DNA of 28,313 nt from SIG603 sp044432645 (lineage in GTDB: Bacteria > Bacillota > Clostridia > Oscillospirales > Acutalibacteraceae). The translations under genes and the position numbers were made by a program. The DNA lies in the NCBI GenBank assembly GCA_044432645.1, contig JAWXUM010000033.1, positions 1 to 28,313 of the forward strand, given 5' to 3'. Positions within the stretch are counted from its first letter, which is position 1. Every line of letters starts with the position of its first letter. Below are positions 14,715-22,010 of the stretch, in pieces. Under the pieces are notes generated by a model. That model was not told the origin of the DNA. It did no database searches and saw only the letters and a program-made list of their open reading frames with translations.

Positions 14715-16100
14715 ATGAATTACGATGTTATGATTATCGGAGCAGGCCCTGCTGGCATATTTACAGCTTTAGAGCTTATTAAAAACGGTAGCGATAAAAA
14801 GATTGCTATTTTCGAAAAAGGAAGTCCAATTGAGAAACGTGCATGTCCAAAAAGTAAGACTAAACACTGCGTAAACTGCAAACCTTATTGCCACATAACA
14901 ACTGGTTTTTCAGGTGCTGGTGCGTTTTCAGACGGAAAACTTTCACTCAGTACAGAAGTAGGTGGCGATTTACCTAGCCTTATTGGTGAAGATTTCGCAC
15001 AAGAGTTGATTAATTATACAGACAAAATTTATCTTCAATTTGGCGCTGACGAAAAAGTTGAAGGCGTAACAGAAGGCGAAAAAATCAAAGATATTAGAAA
15101 AAGAGCAATTCAAGCTGGCTTAAAACTTGTAGATTGTCCAATTAGACATTTAGGAACTGAGAAAGCTCAAGAAATTTACTTCAAAATAGAGCAATATCTG
15201 CTTGAAAACGGTGTAGATTTACACTTTGGCTACACTTGCAAAGATGTAATAATCGAAGACGGTGTGTGCAAACAGGCTATATTTAGCTATAAAAATGAAG
15301 AAATTACAGTAACAGCAGAGAAAACTGTTATTGCAACTGGTAGAAAAGGCGCTGACTGGCTTGAAAGAGTGTGCGAAGAGCACGGTGTAGAGCATAAAGC
15401 TGGCACTGTTGACATTGGTGTTCGTGTTGAAGTGAGAAACGAGATTATGGAAGAGGTTAACAACGTTTTATACGAGTCAAAATTAATCGGTTATCCTAAA
15501 CCTTTCAAAAACAAAGTTCGTACTTTCTGCCAAAATCCAGGTGGTTTTGTAAGCCAAGAAAATTACGACAACGACTTAGCCGTTGTAAACGGACATTCTT
15601 ACAAAGATTTAAAATCTAACAATACAAACTTAGCAATTTTATGTTCACACAATTTTAGCGAACCTTTCAACGAGCCTATTGCTTATGCTCAAAAAGTTGG
15701 CGAGCTTACAAACATGCTAGGTGCTGGCCATATTTTAGTGCAAAGATATGGCGATATTTTGGACGGTAAAAGAACATGGCAAAAAGAGCTTGCAATGTCT
15801 AACGTAAAACCAACTTTGCCTGATGCAGTAGCTGGTGACATTACAGCTGCACTTCCTTACAGGTCAATGCTTAACATAATTAACTTTATTCAAGCAGTTG
15901 ACATTGTAGTGCCTGGTTTTGCATCAACAGAAACACTTCTTTACTCACCAGAACTTAAATTTTATAGCAATAAAATTAAAATGGACACCGAATTTAACAC
16001 AAACATTAAAAATCTACACTGCTTGGGCGACTCAAGTGGTTGGACAAGAGGTTTAATGATGGCTTCTGTTATGGGTGTTTTAATGGCTAGAAGTTTGTAA
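14715..16100 (+). CDS. FAD-dependent dehydrogenase (COG2509 type)
   Basis: This 461-residue flavoprotein has an N-terminal dinucleotide-binding motif IIGAGPAGIFTALE (7-20), a glycine-rich FAD contact GFSGAGAFSDGKLSLS, a second strand motif TVIATGRKGADWL and a C-terminal FAD motif HCLGDSSGWTRGLMMASVMG. Four cysteines (Cys44, Cys52, Cys55, Cys59; C-x7-C-x2-C-x3-C) lie near the FAD site and could bind an iron-sulfur cluster; this cluster is inferred. The substrate of the family is not established. It starts at ATG 14715 with TAGGTGGAA upstream. It is monocistronic, divergent from the wall polymer operon, and ends before a strong terminator. A TATAAT at 14665-14670 is a possible -10 box without a good -35. 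Confidence 0.85.
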   Translation: MNYDVMIIGAGPAGIFTALELIKNGSDKKIAIFEKGSPIEKRACPKSKTKHCVNCKPYCHITTGFSGAGAFSDGKLSLSTEVGGDLPSLIGEDFAQELINYTDKIYLQFGADEKVEGVTEGEKIKDIRKRAIQAGLKLVDCPIRHLGTEKAQEIYFKIEQYLLENGVDLHFGYTCKDVIIEDGVCKQAIFSYKNEEITVTAEKTVIATGRKGADWLERVCEEHGVEHKAGTVDIGVRVEVRNEIMEEVNNVLYESKLIGYPKPFKNKVRTFCQNPGGFVSQENYDNDLAVVNGHSYKDLKSNNTNLAILCSHNFSEPFNEPIAYAQKVGELTNMLGAGHILVQRYGDILDGKRTWQKELAMSNVKPTLPDAVAGDITAALPYRSMLNIINFIQAVDIVVPGFASTETLLYSPELKFYSNKIKMDTEFNTNIKNLHCLGDSSGWTRGLMMASVMGVLMARSL

Positions 16101-16133
16101 TAATTGTTTCCAAATTTCATGCATAAACTTAAC

Positions 16134-16151
16134 GGCGAACAATTATTCGCC
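16134..16151. repeat. Short REP-like hairpin
   Basis: The arms GGCGAA/TTCGCC enclose a 6-base loop. The hairpin is flanked by AATTGT (from about 16102) and ACAATT (16163-16168), so the whole of 16102-16169 looks like a second family of intergenic palindromic repeat. Confidence 0.5.
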
Positions 16152-16182
16152 CACCCATAGGGACAATTTAATTTTATGTATT

Positions 16183-16213
16183 AGACGGATAGCTTACGCT
16201 GTCCGTCTTTTGC
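16183..16213 (+). terminator. Intrinsic terminator of the flavoprotein gene
   Basis: The stem AGACGGATAGC / GCTGTCCGTCT (one G-U pair) with loop TTAC is followed by TTTTGCTG on the plus strand. The left end of the mobile element should lie in or next to this short stretch, since the recombinase stop codon is at 16220. Confidence 0.7.
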
Positions 16214-16219
16214 TGTTCT

Positions 16220-17938
16220 TTAGGCTGGGATATCTTCGATTACTACGAACTTACCATCTTCTGTAACTTCTACGTCAAATGGTGGTGGAGTTAGGTCTGG
16301 TGGTGCGATATCTGTTTCTGCACTGTAATCTCCAAGATAGCCTATGTCAATATAATGGATTTCTATTTTTTGTTCAGCTGTTCGTGAATATCTTTCTGCT
16401 CTTTCGTGAACTAATATTTTAGATACGAACTGTCTTAGAATTTCAGGTGTTAGGGTTTCAATCTCTAGATATTTATTTGCTTTATCAATGAATTTTTGAG
16501 CATTAGTAAGTGAATTTTTTAGATTTTCTAATTCATCTTCCTTTTTTGGAATTAGTAATTTAATATCTTTTTGCTCAATTAAGTATTCATCACTTAGCTT
16601 TCTAAACACTTCGTTTGGAATTTTTCCCAATACATTATCTTCATACAGCCTTTTGAATAATGAGTCTAACTCTGCATTTCTTTTTCTTAGCATATCTATC
16701 TCTTTAGATAAATTAGCAATTTGAAGTCTTGTTTGAGCTGTGCTTTTCTTTGCAATAAACTCGGCAAATTCTTGACTTCTCATTCTAGCAAACAGTGTAA
16801 CTCTTTTAATATCATCTAAAACAACGGAATATAAAGTCTGTTCACGGAAATAATGTGATGTGCAAACATCTTTACCTTTTTTTCTGTAAGTCGAACACAT
16901 AAAGTTATTTTTGCTTTCTGACATTGTATGAGAACGATGTAAGACTAAATATTTACCACAATCTGCACACTTTACAAGACCAGAAAACATATTTGGATTA
17001 TCAAAGTTTTTTCTAGGTCTTTTCTTAGTTTCACGAACATTTTGAGCGATATCCCAATCATCTTTTTCGATAATTGCTTTATGAGTATTTTCAAATATTA
17101 TCCAATCTTCTTTATCTTTTATAATCATTTTTTTGTTTTTATATGATACAGTGGTCGTTTTCAAACTAGCAGTATGACCTAAGTAAATTATATCTTTTAA
17201 AATATCACTTATAGTAGACGCAGACCATTTGTAAGGATTGCTAGTATCTAAATTTGTTAGCCTAATACCAGTCTTGTTGAAGTAATAATTTGTTGGATTT
17301 ACACGTTGTTCTTTTTCAATTTGATTAGCAATTTGGGTTGGACCTTTACCTTGAATGCACAACTCGAATATTCTTTTAACTGTTTCAGCTGGCTCTGGGT
17401 CAATCTCAATTTTCTTTGGGTCATCGGCACATTTTTTGTAACCGAACGTTGCTCTGACAGCAATCCTTTCGCCCTTTTCAGCTTTAGCTTTTCTTACAGC
17501 TCTTTGTTTTTTACTACATTCTTTTGCATAATAATCATCAAATAAACTTTTGAATGGTAGAAAATCATCTATTCCATAAAGTGAGTCAACATTGTCAGAT
17601 ACTGAAATAAATCTTACATTATGGTTTGGGAATGTGTGCTCTATCAAATTACCCGTTTGCAGATAATCTCTGCCTAGCCTACTTGTGTCTTTGATAATTA
17701 AAGCCCCAACTTGATTAGTTTCAATTAAATTTTTAATTTCTTTCCAAGCTGGTCGATTAAAATTTGTACCACTAAAACCATCATCATATTTAAATAAGCA
17801 GTTTTCAAAACCATTTTCGTTGGCATAGTTTTCTAGGATTAACTTTTGGTTTTCGATTGAGTTTGAAATACCTTCTTTGCCATCATCTTGGCTTAACCTT
17901 GCGTATAAAATTGTATATTTTTCGTTTGAATTTTTCAT
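16220..17938 (-). CDS. Large serine recombinase (TnpX/TndX type) of the mobile element
   Basis: This 572-residue site-specific recombinase has an N-terminal resolvase catalytic domain (about 8-155) with catalytic Ser16 in YARLSQDD, the arginine-rich block IIKDTSRLGRDY, and a recombinase domain (about 170-290). A zinc ribbon follows (CADCGKYLVL...CSTYRKKGKDVC), then a coiled coil (about 395-470) and a C-terminal DUF4368-like segment (LRQFVSKILVHERAERY). Such enzymes excise and insert Tn4451/Tn5397-like elements at short, often GA-centred, targets. Length and motifs are complete, so it should be active. Start: ATG 17938 with AAAGGAGAA upstream. It sits at the edge of the element, as is usual. 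Confidence 0.93.
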   Translation of the reverse strand: MKNSNEKYTILYARLSQDDGKEGISNSIENQKLILENYANENGFENCLFKYDDGFSGTNFNRPAWKEIKNLIETNQVGALIIKDTSRLGRDYLQTGNLIEHTFPNHNVRFISVSDNVDSLYGIDDFLPFKSLFDDYYAKECSKKQRAVRKAKAEKGERIAVRATFGYKKCADDPKKIEIDPEPAETVKRIFELCIQGKGPTQIANQIEKEQRVNPTNYYFNKTGIRLTNLDTSNPYKWSASTISDILKDIIYLGHTASLKTTTVSYKNKKMIIKDKEDWIIFENTHKAIIEKDDWDIAQNVRETKKRPRKNFDNPNMFSGLVKCADCGKYLVLHRSHTMSESKNNFMCSTYRKKGKDVCTSHYFREQTLYSVVLDDIKRVTLFARMRSQEFAEFIAKKSTAQTRLQIANLSKEIDMLRKRNAELDSLFKRLYEDNVLGKIPNEVFRKLSDEYLIEQKDIKLLIPKKEDELENLKNSLTNAQKFIDKANKYLEIETLTPEILRQFVSKILVHERAERYSRTAEQKIEIHYIDIGYLGDYSAETDIAPPDLTPPPFDVEVTEDGKFVVIEDIPA

Positions 17939-17989
17939 TAATTTCTCCTTTCGTTGCCTTATTAGGCATTAACCTTTGGCATAAATCAA

Positions 17990-18022
17990 ACTGAATATCA
18001 TACATACAATACCATATTCAGT
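17990..18022. repeat. Inverted repeat between recombinase and TnpW-like gene
   Basis: The perfect 9-bp arms ACTGAATAT and ATATTCAGT are separated by 15 bases. No T run follows on the minus strand, so a protein-binding operator or an mRNA structure is more likely than a terminator. Confidence 0.45.
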
Positions 18023-18050
18023 CTGAAATATCTATTACCATAAGTACCAA

Positions 18051-18284
18051 TTATTTTTCTAAATCTTTGCCTATAATTTTCATCATTTTATCGGTTGCTG
18101 TTGTCTTAGGTGCTTGTGGAAAAACTGAACATACCACAAATGTTTTCCCATCTATAATCATCTTGCGTTCAGTTATTAAATTGTTATTTTCTACTGTAAG
18201 GTCTGTGTCATAAAAACATCTATGACTTAAACCTTCGTTGTCGCTGTTCCAATAAATATCGTCTTTTTCGTATATCTCTCTCAT
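18051..18284 (-). CDS. TnpW-like small element protein
   Basis: This 77-residue protein ends with ERKMIIDGKTFVVCSVF...TDKMMKIIGKDLEK, which fits the pattern of transposon-encoded TnpW proteins (a short beta-strand pair around 'IDGKTY-V', then 'TxxDKxxxLI'). These proteins lie next to the recombinase in Tn4451-like elements; their function is unknown. The ATG at 18284 directly follows the relaxase stop, and its ribosome binding site (GGGAGGG) lies inside the relaxase end, so the two are translationally coupled. Confidence 0.65.
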   Translation of the reverse strand: MREIYEKDDIYWNSDNEGLSHRCFYDTDLTVENNNLITERKMIIDGKTFVVCSVFPQAPKTTATDKMMKIIGKDLEK

Positions 18285-19676
18285 TTAAAACCCTCCCATT
18301 TTCATGCTGTTTCTTGCTGTGTAATCTATTTCATTTTCTTGTTCTAATTTTAAATTATCAATGTAATTTTCTACATCTTTATCGTTTATGTCGCTTTCAT
18401 TTTTATCTTTTAACCACTCAATAAGTAGGTAAGCACCAGCTATTGTCAAGGCTGTTATTTCGACCATTCCTAGAATTTCATCCATTTCATCATCTTCATT
18501 TTCGGCTTGTTCTAATCTTTTTATCGACCACATAAGGCTATTTGTTAAAGTCCTAGTTGGTGCTTTATTAGTAGAAAAGTTATTAGACCTGTCAACATTA
18601 TGAAATTTAGCAGAATTATCCCTATCGCTATTTTCAAGTTGGAACAGTTCTTCTCGTTCAGCTTCCCATCCAGTTCTTGTTTCTGTTGTAATGTCTGCAA
18701 CATCTGTTTGAGTTCTTTCAGCTACTGATAGTATTGATGTCGGTTCTCTAGTTGTTTCACATTGTAATTTATCGATTGTATTTTCTCTTGTGAACTGTTC
18801 AGTATATCCACTATCAACTGCTGATTGTCGAATATATTGTCTATATTCTGCTCCGTCCAACTGCAACTGCTCGGCTTGTTTAACTCTTTCAAATTGTTCA
18901 ATTCTTTGTTGTCTAAGTTCAAATTCTCTCTCCATTCTAATTTTCAAATATCGTTCTTGGTGTAGTTTATTGTCCCTGCATTTCATTCCATTTGGGCAAG
19001 TGTAGGTTATGCTTTTTCTGTTTTGTTCCCATTTAACTTGGTATCCCTCTGATTGCATTAGCTTTTTAAATTGCTCTTTAGATTTAGAGAATCGCATGCA
19101 ATCATCTATAGTGTTAATTAACTTAAACTTCCAACTTTCACCTTTCAATGCTGAGTGATATTCAGAGGACTTCATACCTTTTAGCCTTAATTCTTCTGGT
19201 TTAGGCTCACAAATTTTACAGCCATATTCCTTGCAAAGTTCGTCATTAAACTTTCTTAGTGGTATCAAATCTTTTTCTAAAAAGTGAAACTTTTTGCCAG
19301 TTTCAAAGTTCACAGAATTGATTATCAAGTGTGAATGTGTGTAATCTCTGTCGAAATGAGTGCTGACTAACACTTCATAATCTTTGAAATATTCAGCTAA
19401 CTTTATCGCCATTTCATGTGCAGTTTCTGGTTTGATATCTTCGTCTTTTTCAAAAGCTTGTACTAGATGAAAGAACATTTTTCCGTCAGATTTATGATAC
19501 ATCAATTTCGTATTCATAAAATCATCCACCACACTTTTAGCTGTGCAATTTACACCACTTACGAATTTGATGTCGCTTTCGACTGTTTTCTTGTCCTGAA
19601 TACAGTATTTAATCACATTAATCATCAGTCCTTTTGTCTGACTTTTCTTGTAATTTGTGAAACTTACTATTGCCAT
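18285..19676 (-). CDS. MOBP-type relaxase (MobA/VirD2 family)
   Basis: This 463-residue protein nicks the transfer origin and pilots the strand during mobilization. The relaxase domain occupies about 1-230. Its metal-binding HUH motif is seen as H107-x-D109-x4-H114-S-H116 followed by LIINSVNFETGKKF. Tyr24 in VIKYCIQDKKT is the likely nucleophile. The part after about 240 is Gln/Glu-rich and probably coiled. A hydrophobic segment lies near 402-420 (EITALTIAGAYLLIEWL), which could mark a membrane contact or a coupling-protein contact. It starts at ATG 19676 with GAAAGGAGAAAG upstream and overlaps the end of mobC by 10 bases. No coupling protein or mating genes are visible, so transfer would depend on a helper element. 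Confidence 0.9.
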   Translation of the reverse strand: MAIVSFTNYKKSQTKGLMINVIKYCIQDKKTVESDIKFVSGVNCTAKSVVDDFMNTKLMYHKSDGKMFFHLVQAFEKDEDIKPETAHEMAIKLAEYFKDYEVLVSTHFDRDYTHSHLIINSVNFETGKKFHFLEKDLIPLRKFNDELCKEYGCKICEPKPEELRLKGMKSSEYHSALKGESWKFKLINTIDDCMRFSKSKEQFKKLMQSEGYQVKWEQNRKSITYTCPNGMKCRDNKLHQERYLKIRMEREFELRQQRIEQFERVKQAEQLQLDGAEYRQYIRQSAVDSGYTEQFTRENTIDKLQCETTREPTSILSVAERTQTDVADITTETRTGWEAEREELFQLENSDRDNSAKFHNVDRSNNFSTNKAPTRTLTNSLMWSIKRLEQAENEDDEMDEILGMVEITALTIAGAYLLIEWLKDKNESDINDKDVENYIDNLKLEQENEIDYTARNSMKMGGF

Positions 19677-19987
19677 TTGCTTTCTCCTTTCTCTAAAATG
19701 TGTTTTAATCTACGGCTAACTTCTTTGAATTTATCCAATATTTCATTTAGATAAACTACTTCAAGACGTTCTAAATTTGACAATATTACTAAACGATTTA
19801 AGTGGTTGCCAATATATCTAAGTTCTGAAATCAGTTCTTTTAGTCCGTCAAAAATTATAATTTTCTGACCTAAGCAACAGCTTATGACATATTCGCTTTG
19901 GGATAGTTTGGCTTCTTCAGCTTTCTGTTTGATAGTTTCAAGATTTTCACTTGAAATTCTAATGCTTAATTTTGTGTCTTTCTTCAT
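19667..19987 (-). CDS. mobC: MobC-type relaxosome accessory protein
   Basis: This 106-residue protein has an N-terminal ribbon-helix-helix-like region (KLSIRISSENLETIKQKAEEAKLSQSEYVISCCLG) and a helical C-terminal part (ELRYIGNHLNRLVIL...EILDKFKEVSRRLKHIL). This is the standard MobC plan: it binds oriT and helps the relaxase. The ATG at 19987 is chosen because TAGGAGAAAACGG precedes it; a longer frame to 20065 would run into the repeat-rich region and has no better site. Its end overlaps the relaxase start. Confidence 0.88.
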   Translation of the reverse strand: MKKDTKLSIRISSENLETIKQKAEEAKLSQSEYVISCCLGQKIIIFDGLKELISELRYIGNHLNRLVILSNLERLEVVYLNEILDKFKEVSRRLKHILEKGESKWQ

Positions 19988-19999
19988 CCGTTTTCTCCT

Positions 20000-20260
20000 A
20001 ACATGATGGGTTTGGGCTACGCCCTTTTCTTTGGCTGGCGATTGCTTTAGCAAACGACTAGACAAAGGAGATGCTTGATTCTCCTAAAGGAGAAAGAATA
20101 TCGTAACCTAAGCTAATCGTTACGACTTGGTTTTTGGCTGACACCAATGACGCCACTGACACGACATTTGGGTAGGAAACAATAGTGTTTTTTAACGTCA
20201 TTGCTGTGTTTTTCAATTGTGCATATTCAAATCATCCTTTCAAAATTTTTAAAAAAGTGG
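20000..20260. other. Candidate transfer origin (oriT) region
   Basis: Directly upstream of mobC are several small inverted repeats: GGGCTACGCCC (near 20013), AGGAGA/TCTCCT (around 20067-20086) and TCGTAAC/GTTACGA (20101-20107, 20119-20125). GGCTACGCCCTT somewhat resembles the AAGTGCGCCCTT nick region of pSK41/RSF1010-type origins, but the match is partial. The relative position to mobC and relaxase supports oriT. Exact nic is not determined. Confidence 0.45.
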
Positions 20261-20919
20261 GAGCAATATTCATATTACGAAACAGGTGCTTTTTTACCCT
20301 CTTCTATATAAAGACACTTGTAAGGTAAAATGTTCCTATAAATAAAAAATATTTTTACAAAATAAAAAAGCCCTTTGAAATTAATCAAAGAGCCTTAGTG
20401 TAAATATAAAATTGTATCTATATACTTATTATGTACTCAGAAATGAAAAAGTAATTGTTTTGAAGGACAAATAAAAACCGATGGTTAGGACAAATTAATT
20501 TGCGAAAAAATAACTCTCTGCTATATAGGACAGTTGTAGAGAGTTTGTAAACCAAATTTATTTAATTTTATTACAGACACGAAAAATATATAAATTTCAC
20601 TATATAAAATTAACGTCATTGCCGTCATGGTGTCATTGCTTGTTTTTATCACACTTGTTTTGAAGAAAAGCTGTTATATATACAAAAAATCTGTCACTAC
20701 GGACACTTTTTAAAAAAGTCTAGGTTTTAAGCCATTCTTCGATAATTTGGTAGTGACACTTTTTCGTTACTTTACCGACACAAATGACAGAAATATATCG
20801 GATAAATAACAGTTTTAATTTGCAATAAACTCAGTGTTTGCAAGGCTTTCAAGGAAAAGTGACAGAATGACAGAAAAATAAAACAAGGATAACGTTCTGC
20901 ATAAAAACTAATCTTTTCT
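20261..20919. other. Gene-free control region with TGACA-type short repeats
   Basis: No convincing gene was found here. The region holds repeated motifs of TGACAC/TGACAG type (several between 20630 and 20870), AACGTCATTGC (also near 20199), and three GGACAAAT/GGACAGTT words between 20463 and 20535. An inverted repeat AACTCTCT/AGAGAGTT lies around 20512-20545. The repeat density suggests iterons or a leading-region single-strand structure of the mobile element. Confidence 0.4.
20364..20394 (-). terminator. Intrinsic terminator on the minus strand
   Basis: On the minus strand the arms GCTCTTTGA / TCAAAGGGC (one G-U pair) are followed by a run of six T. It would stop transcripts arriving from the 20920-21105 frame before they enter the mob operon. 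Confidence 0.7.
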
Positions 20920-21105
20920 CTAGCGTTTAAACAAAGTTGCAAACTGTGGCTCACGAGCCTTGTCTGTGAGTTTAAGTTGGTGTGGTGGGGTACTTACACT
21001 AAGAGCGAATAATAAATCTACAAACTCTGACTTAGGTCTTGGTTTCTGCTCCCAAAACACGATGTTAGTCGTGTGTAAAATTGCACGTTTGAGTTTCAAA
21101 TTCAT
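20920..21105 (-). CDS. Small hypothetical protein of the element (61 residues)
   Basis: I do not recognise a function. The frame encodes a basic 61-residue peptide (MNLKLKRAILHTTNIVF...DKAREPQFATLFKR) with no membrane segment. The ATG at 21105 has GAAGGTGGTGATAA upstream, a strong ribosome binding site, and a minus-strand terminator lies further down at 20364-20394. It stands at the outer end of the mob region, upstream of the candidate oriT. The Pro-Arg-Lys-rich centre (QKPRPKSEF) and the compact length leave open that the conserved feature is an RNA rather than the peptide. Confidence 0.4.
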   Translation of the reverse strand: MNLKLKRAILHTTNIVFWEQKPRPKSEFVDLLFALSVSTPPHQLKLTDKAREPQFATLFKR

Positions 21106-21261
21106 TTTATCACCACCTTCTGTTAGTAACACACAATACCACAGAATAGATAAAATAGCTATACAAATCTCATACTATTTTAAAACTATAAAATCGAAAA
21201 AACAATTTAAGTAATCTTTAAACTTCGTAACGCATAATTAATTATACTCACGATTCAAGCC

Positions 21262-21801
21262 CTATTTAAATATGCTATCTAGGTAACTTTGAGATTCTGA
21301 CTCAATTTCAAATGAAGTAAGCAAATCCTTTTCATCTAGTCTTGCAACACAATTTATATCGAATGTTTCATCATCGGCAGTACCATCCAAATAAGTTAAT
21401 GAAACTATAACGTCATAACAATATTCTATTTTTGGATCCTTGCTTATTGATATATTATCAACGGATAATGTAGCGTTTAAATTATCACATAAACCATGAT
21501 AATATATGCCTGTACCTAACGAAATGAATTTATCTATGTTTGCACTATTAAAATATTCTTGATACAAGGCAAGGTAATAATCATCATCTTCGTTGTCAGT
21601 TTCATAAGACACTCCTTCACCATATTGAGAAACATATACATTTTCGATAAGTTCACCATTTGGACAGTTGAAAACAGCATATACAACAGATGAAATATTG
21701 CTAGTCTTATTATCACTAATATTTCCAGAAAAAACAAATAATAATACTAGGAATATGAAGATAAACAAAATTGGCACAATAAGTTTTTTTATAACTTTCA
21801 T
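21262..21801 (-). CDS. Membrane-anchored extracellular protein of unknown function
   Basis: This 179-residue protein begins with KVIKK and a 19-residue hydrophobic segment (about 7-26, no lipobox Cys), then an extracellular domain. That domain has Cys in FNCPNG, HGLCDN, EYCYD and DINCVA, which could form two disulfides. Alternating strands near the end (DVIVSLTYLDG, TFDINCVARLDE, LLTSFEIESES) suggest a small alpha/beta fold of the NTF2 or DUF-type lipoprotein kind; this is a guess. The ATG at 21801 is preferred over an extension to 21858 because GAGGTGACTGTT precedes it and the extension is a structured leader. It has its own promoter with a paired LytTR-type box, so it is probably a target of the adjacent two-component system. 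Confidence 0.7.
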   Translation of the reverse strand: MKVIKKLIVPILFIFIFLVLLFVFSGNISDNKTSNISSVVYAVFNCPNGELIENVYVSQYGEGVSYETDNEDDDYYLALYQEYFNSANIDKFISLGTGIYYHGLCDNLNATLSVDNISISKDPKIEYCYDVIVSLTYLDGTADDETFDINCVARLDEKDLLTSFEIESESQSYLDSIFK

Positions 21802-21939
21802 AACAGTCACCTCTATTTTTAATTTTATCTCGGTGCCCCGAGAGGGCAAGACCCCCACTTCTAAACGAAGTGAAAGTTGGGGTTTAATTTAAGTGGGGGT
21901 GTTGAAGATCCTCTTTAAATTAAAGTTTCACCGTATAAT
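21802..21939 (-). promoter_or_regulatory. Structured 5' leader with competing hairpins
   Basis: From the predicted start of transcription near 21939 the leader is about 138 bases. A perfect 10-bp pairing (21891-21900 with 21851-21860) competes with a hairpin at 21856-21872 (CACTTC/GAAGTG) and with a pairing of 21851-21860 to 21875-21883. Downstream, TGCCC/GGGCA (21834-21848) and CTCGG/CCGAG (21829-21842) exclude each other. CCTCT of the leader could pair with AGAGG of the ribosome binding site (21810-21814). No T run follows any stem, so translational control fits better than attenuation. Confidence 0.5.
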
Positions 21940-21945
21940 AATTAT

Positions 21946-22010
21946 ATTATAATCTCAACAATAAAATAATCAATACAAATAGCGTGAGTGATAACTATGG
22001 CTACATGAAT
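21946..22010 (-). promoter_or_regulatory. Promoter with paired LytTR-type boxes, upstream of the 179-residue protein
   Basis: On the minus strand ATTCATGTA (22010-22002), 12 bases, and ACTCACGCT (21989-21981) form a direct repeat with 21-bp period. Seven bases later comes TTGATT (21973-21968), then a 16-base spacer and TATAAT (21951-21946). The first box overlaps the stop codon of the kinase gene. Confidence 0.65.

Noticed and set aside
20772..20954. 60-codon minus-strand frame in the control region
   Set aside because: It is Cys- and Phe-rich, has no ribosome binding site and covers TGACA-type repeats.
20960..21214. Plus-strand 84-codon frame over the small ORF at 20920-21105
   Set aside because: No good ribosome binding site; the minus-strand frame has a strong one and matches the direction of the element's genes.
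16100..21260. Direct repeats marking both ends of the mobile element
   Set aside because: No convincing match was seen by eye between 16100-16220 and 21100-21260; TnpX-type elements have only very short duplications, so this is inconclusive.
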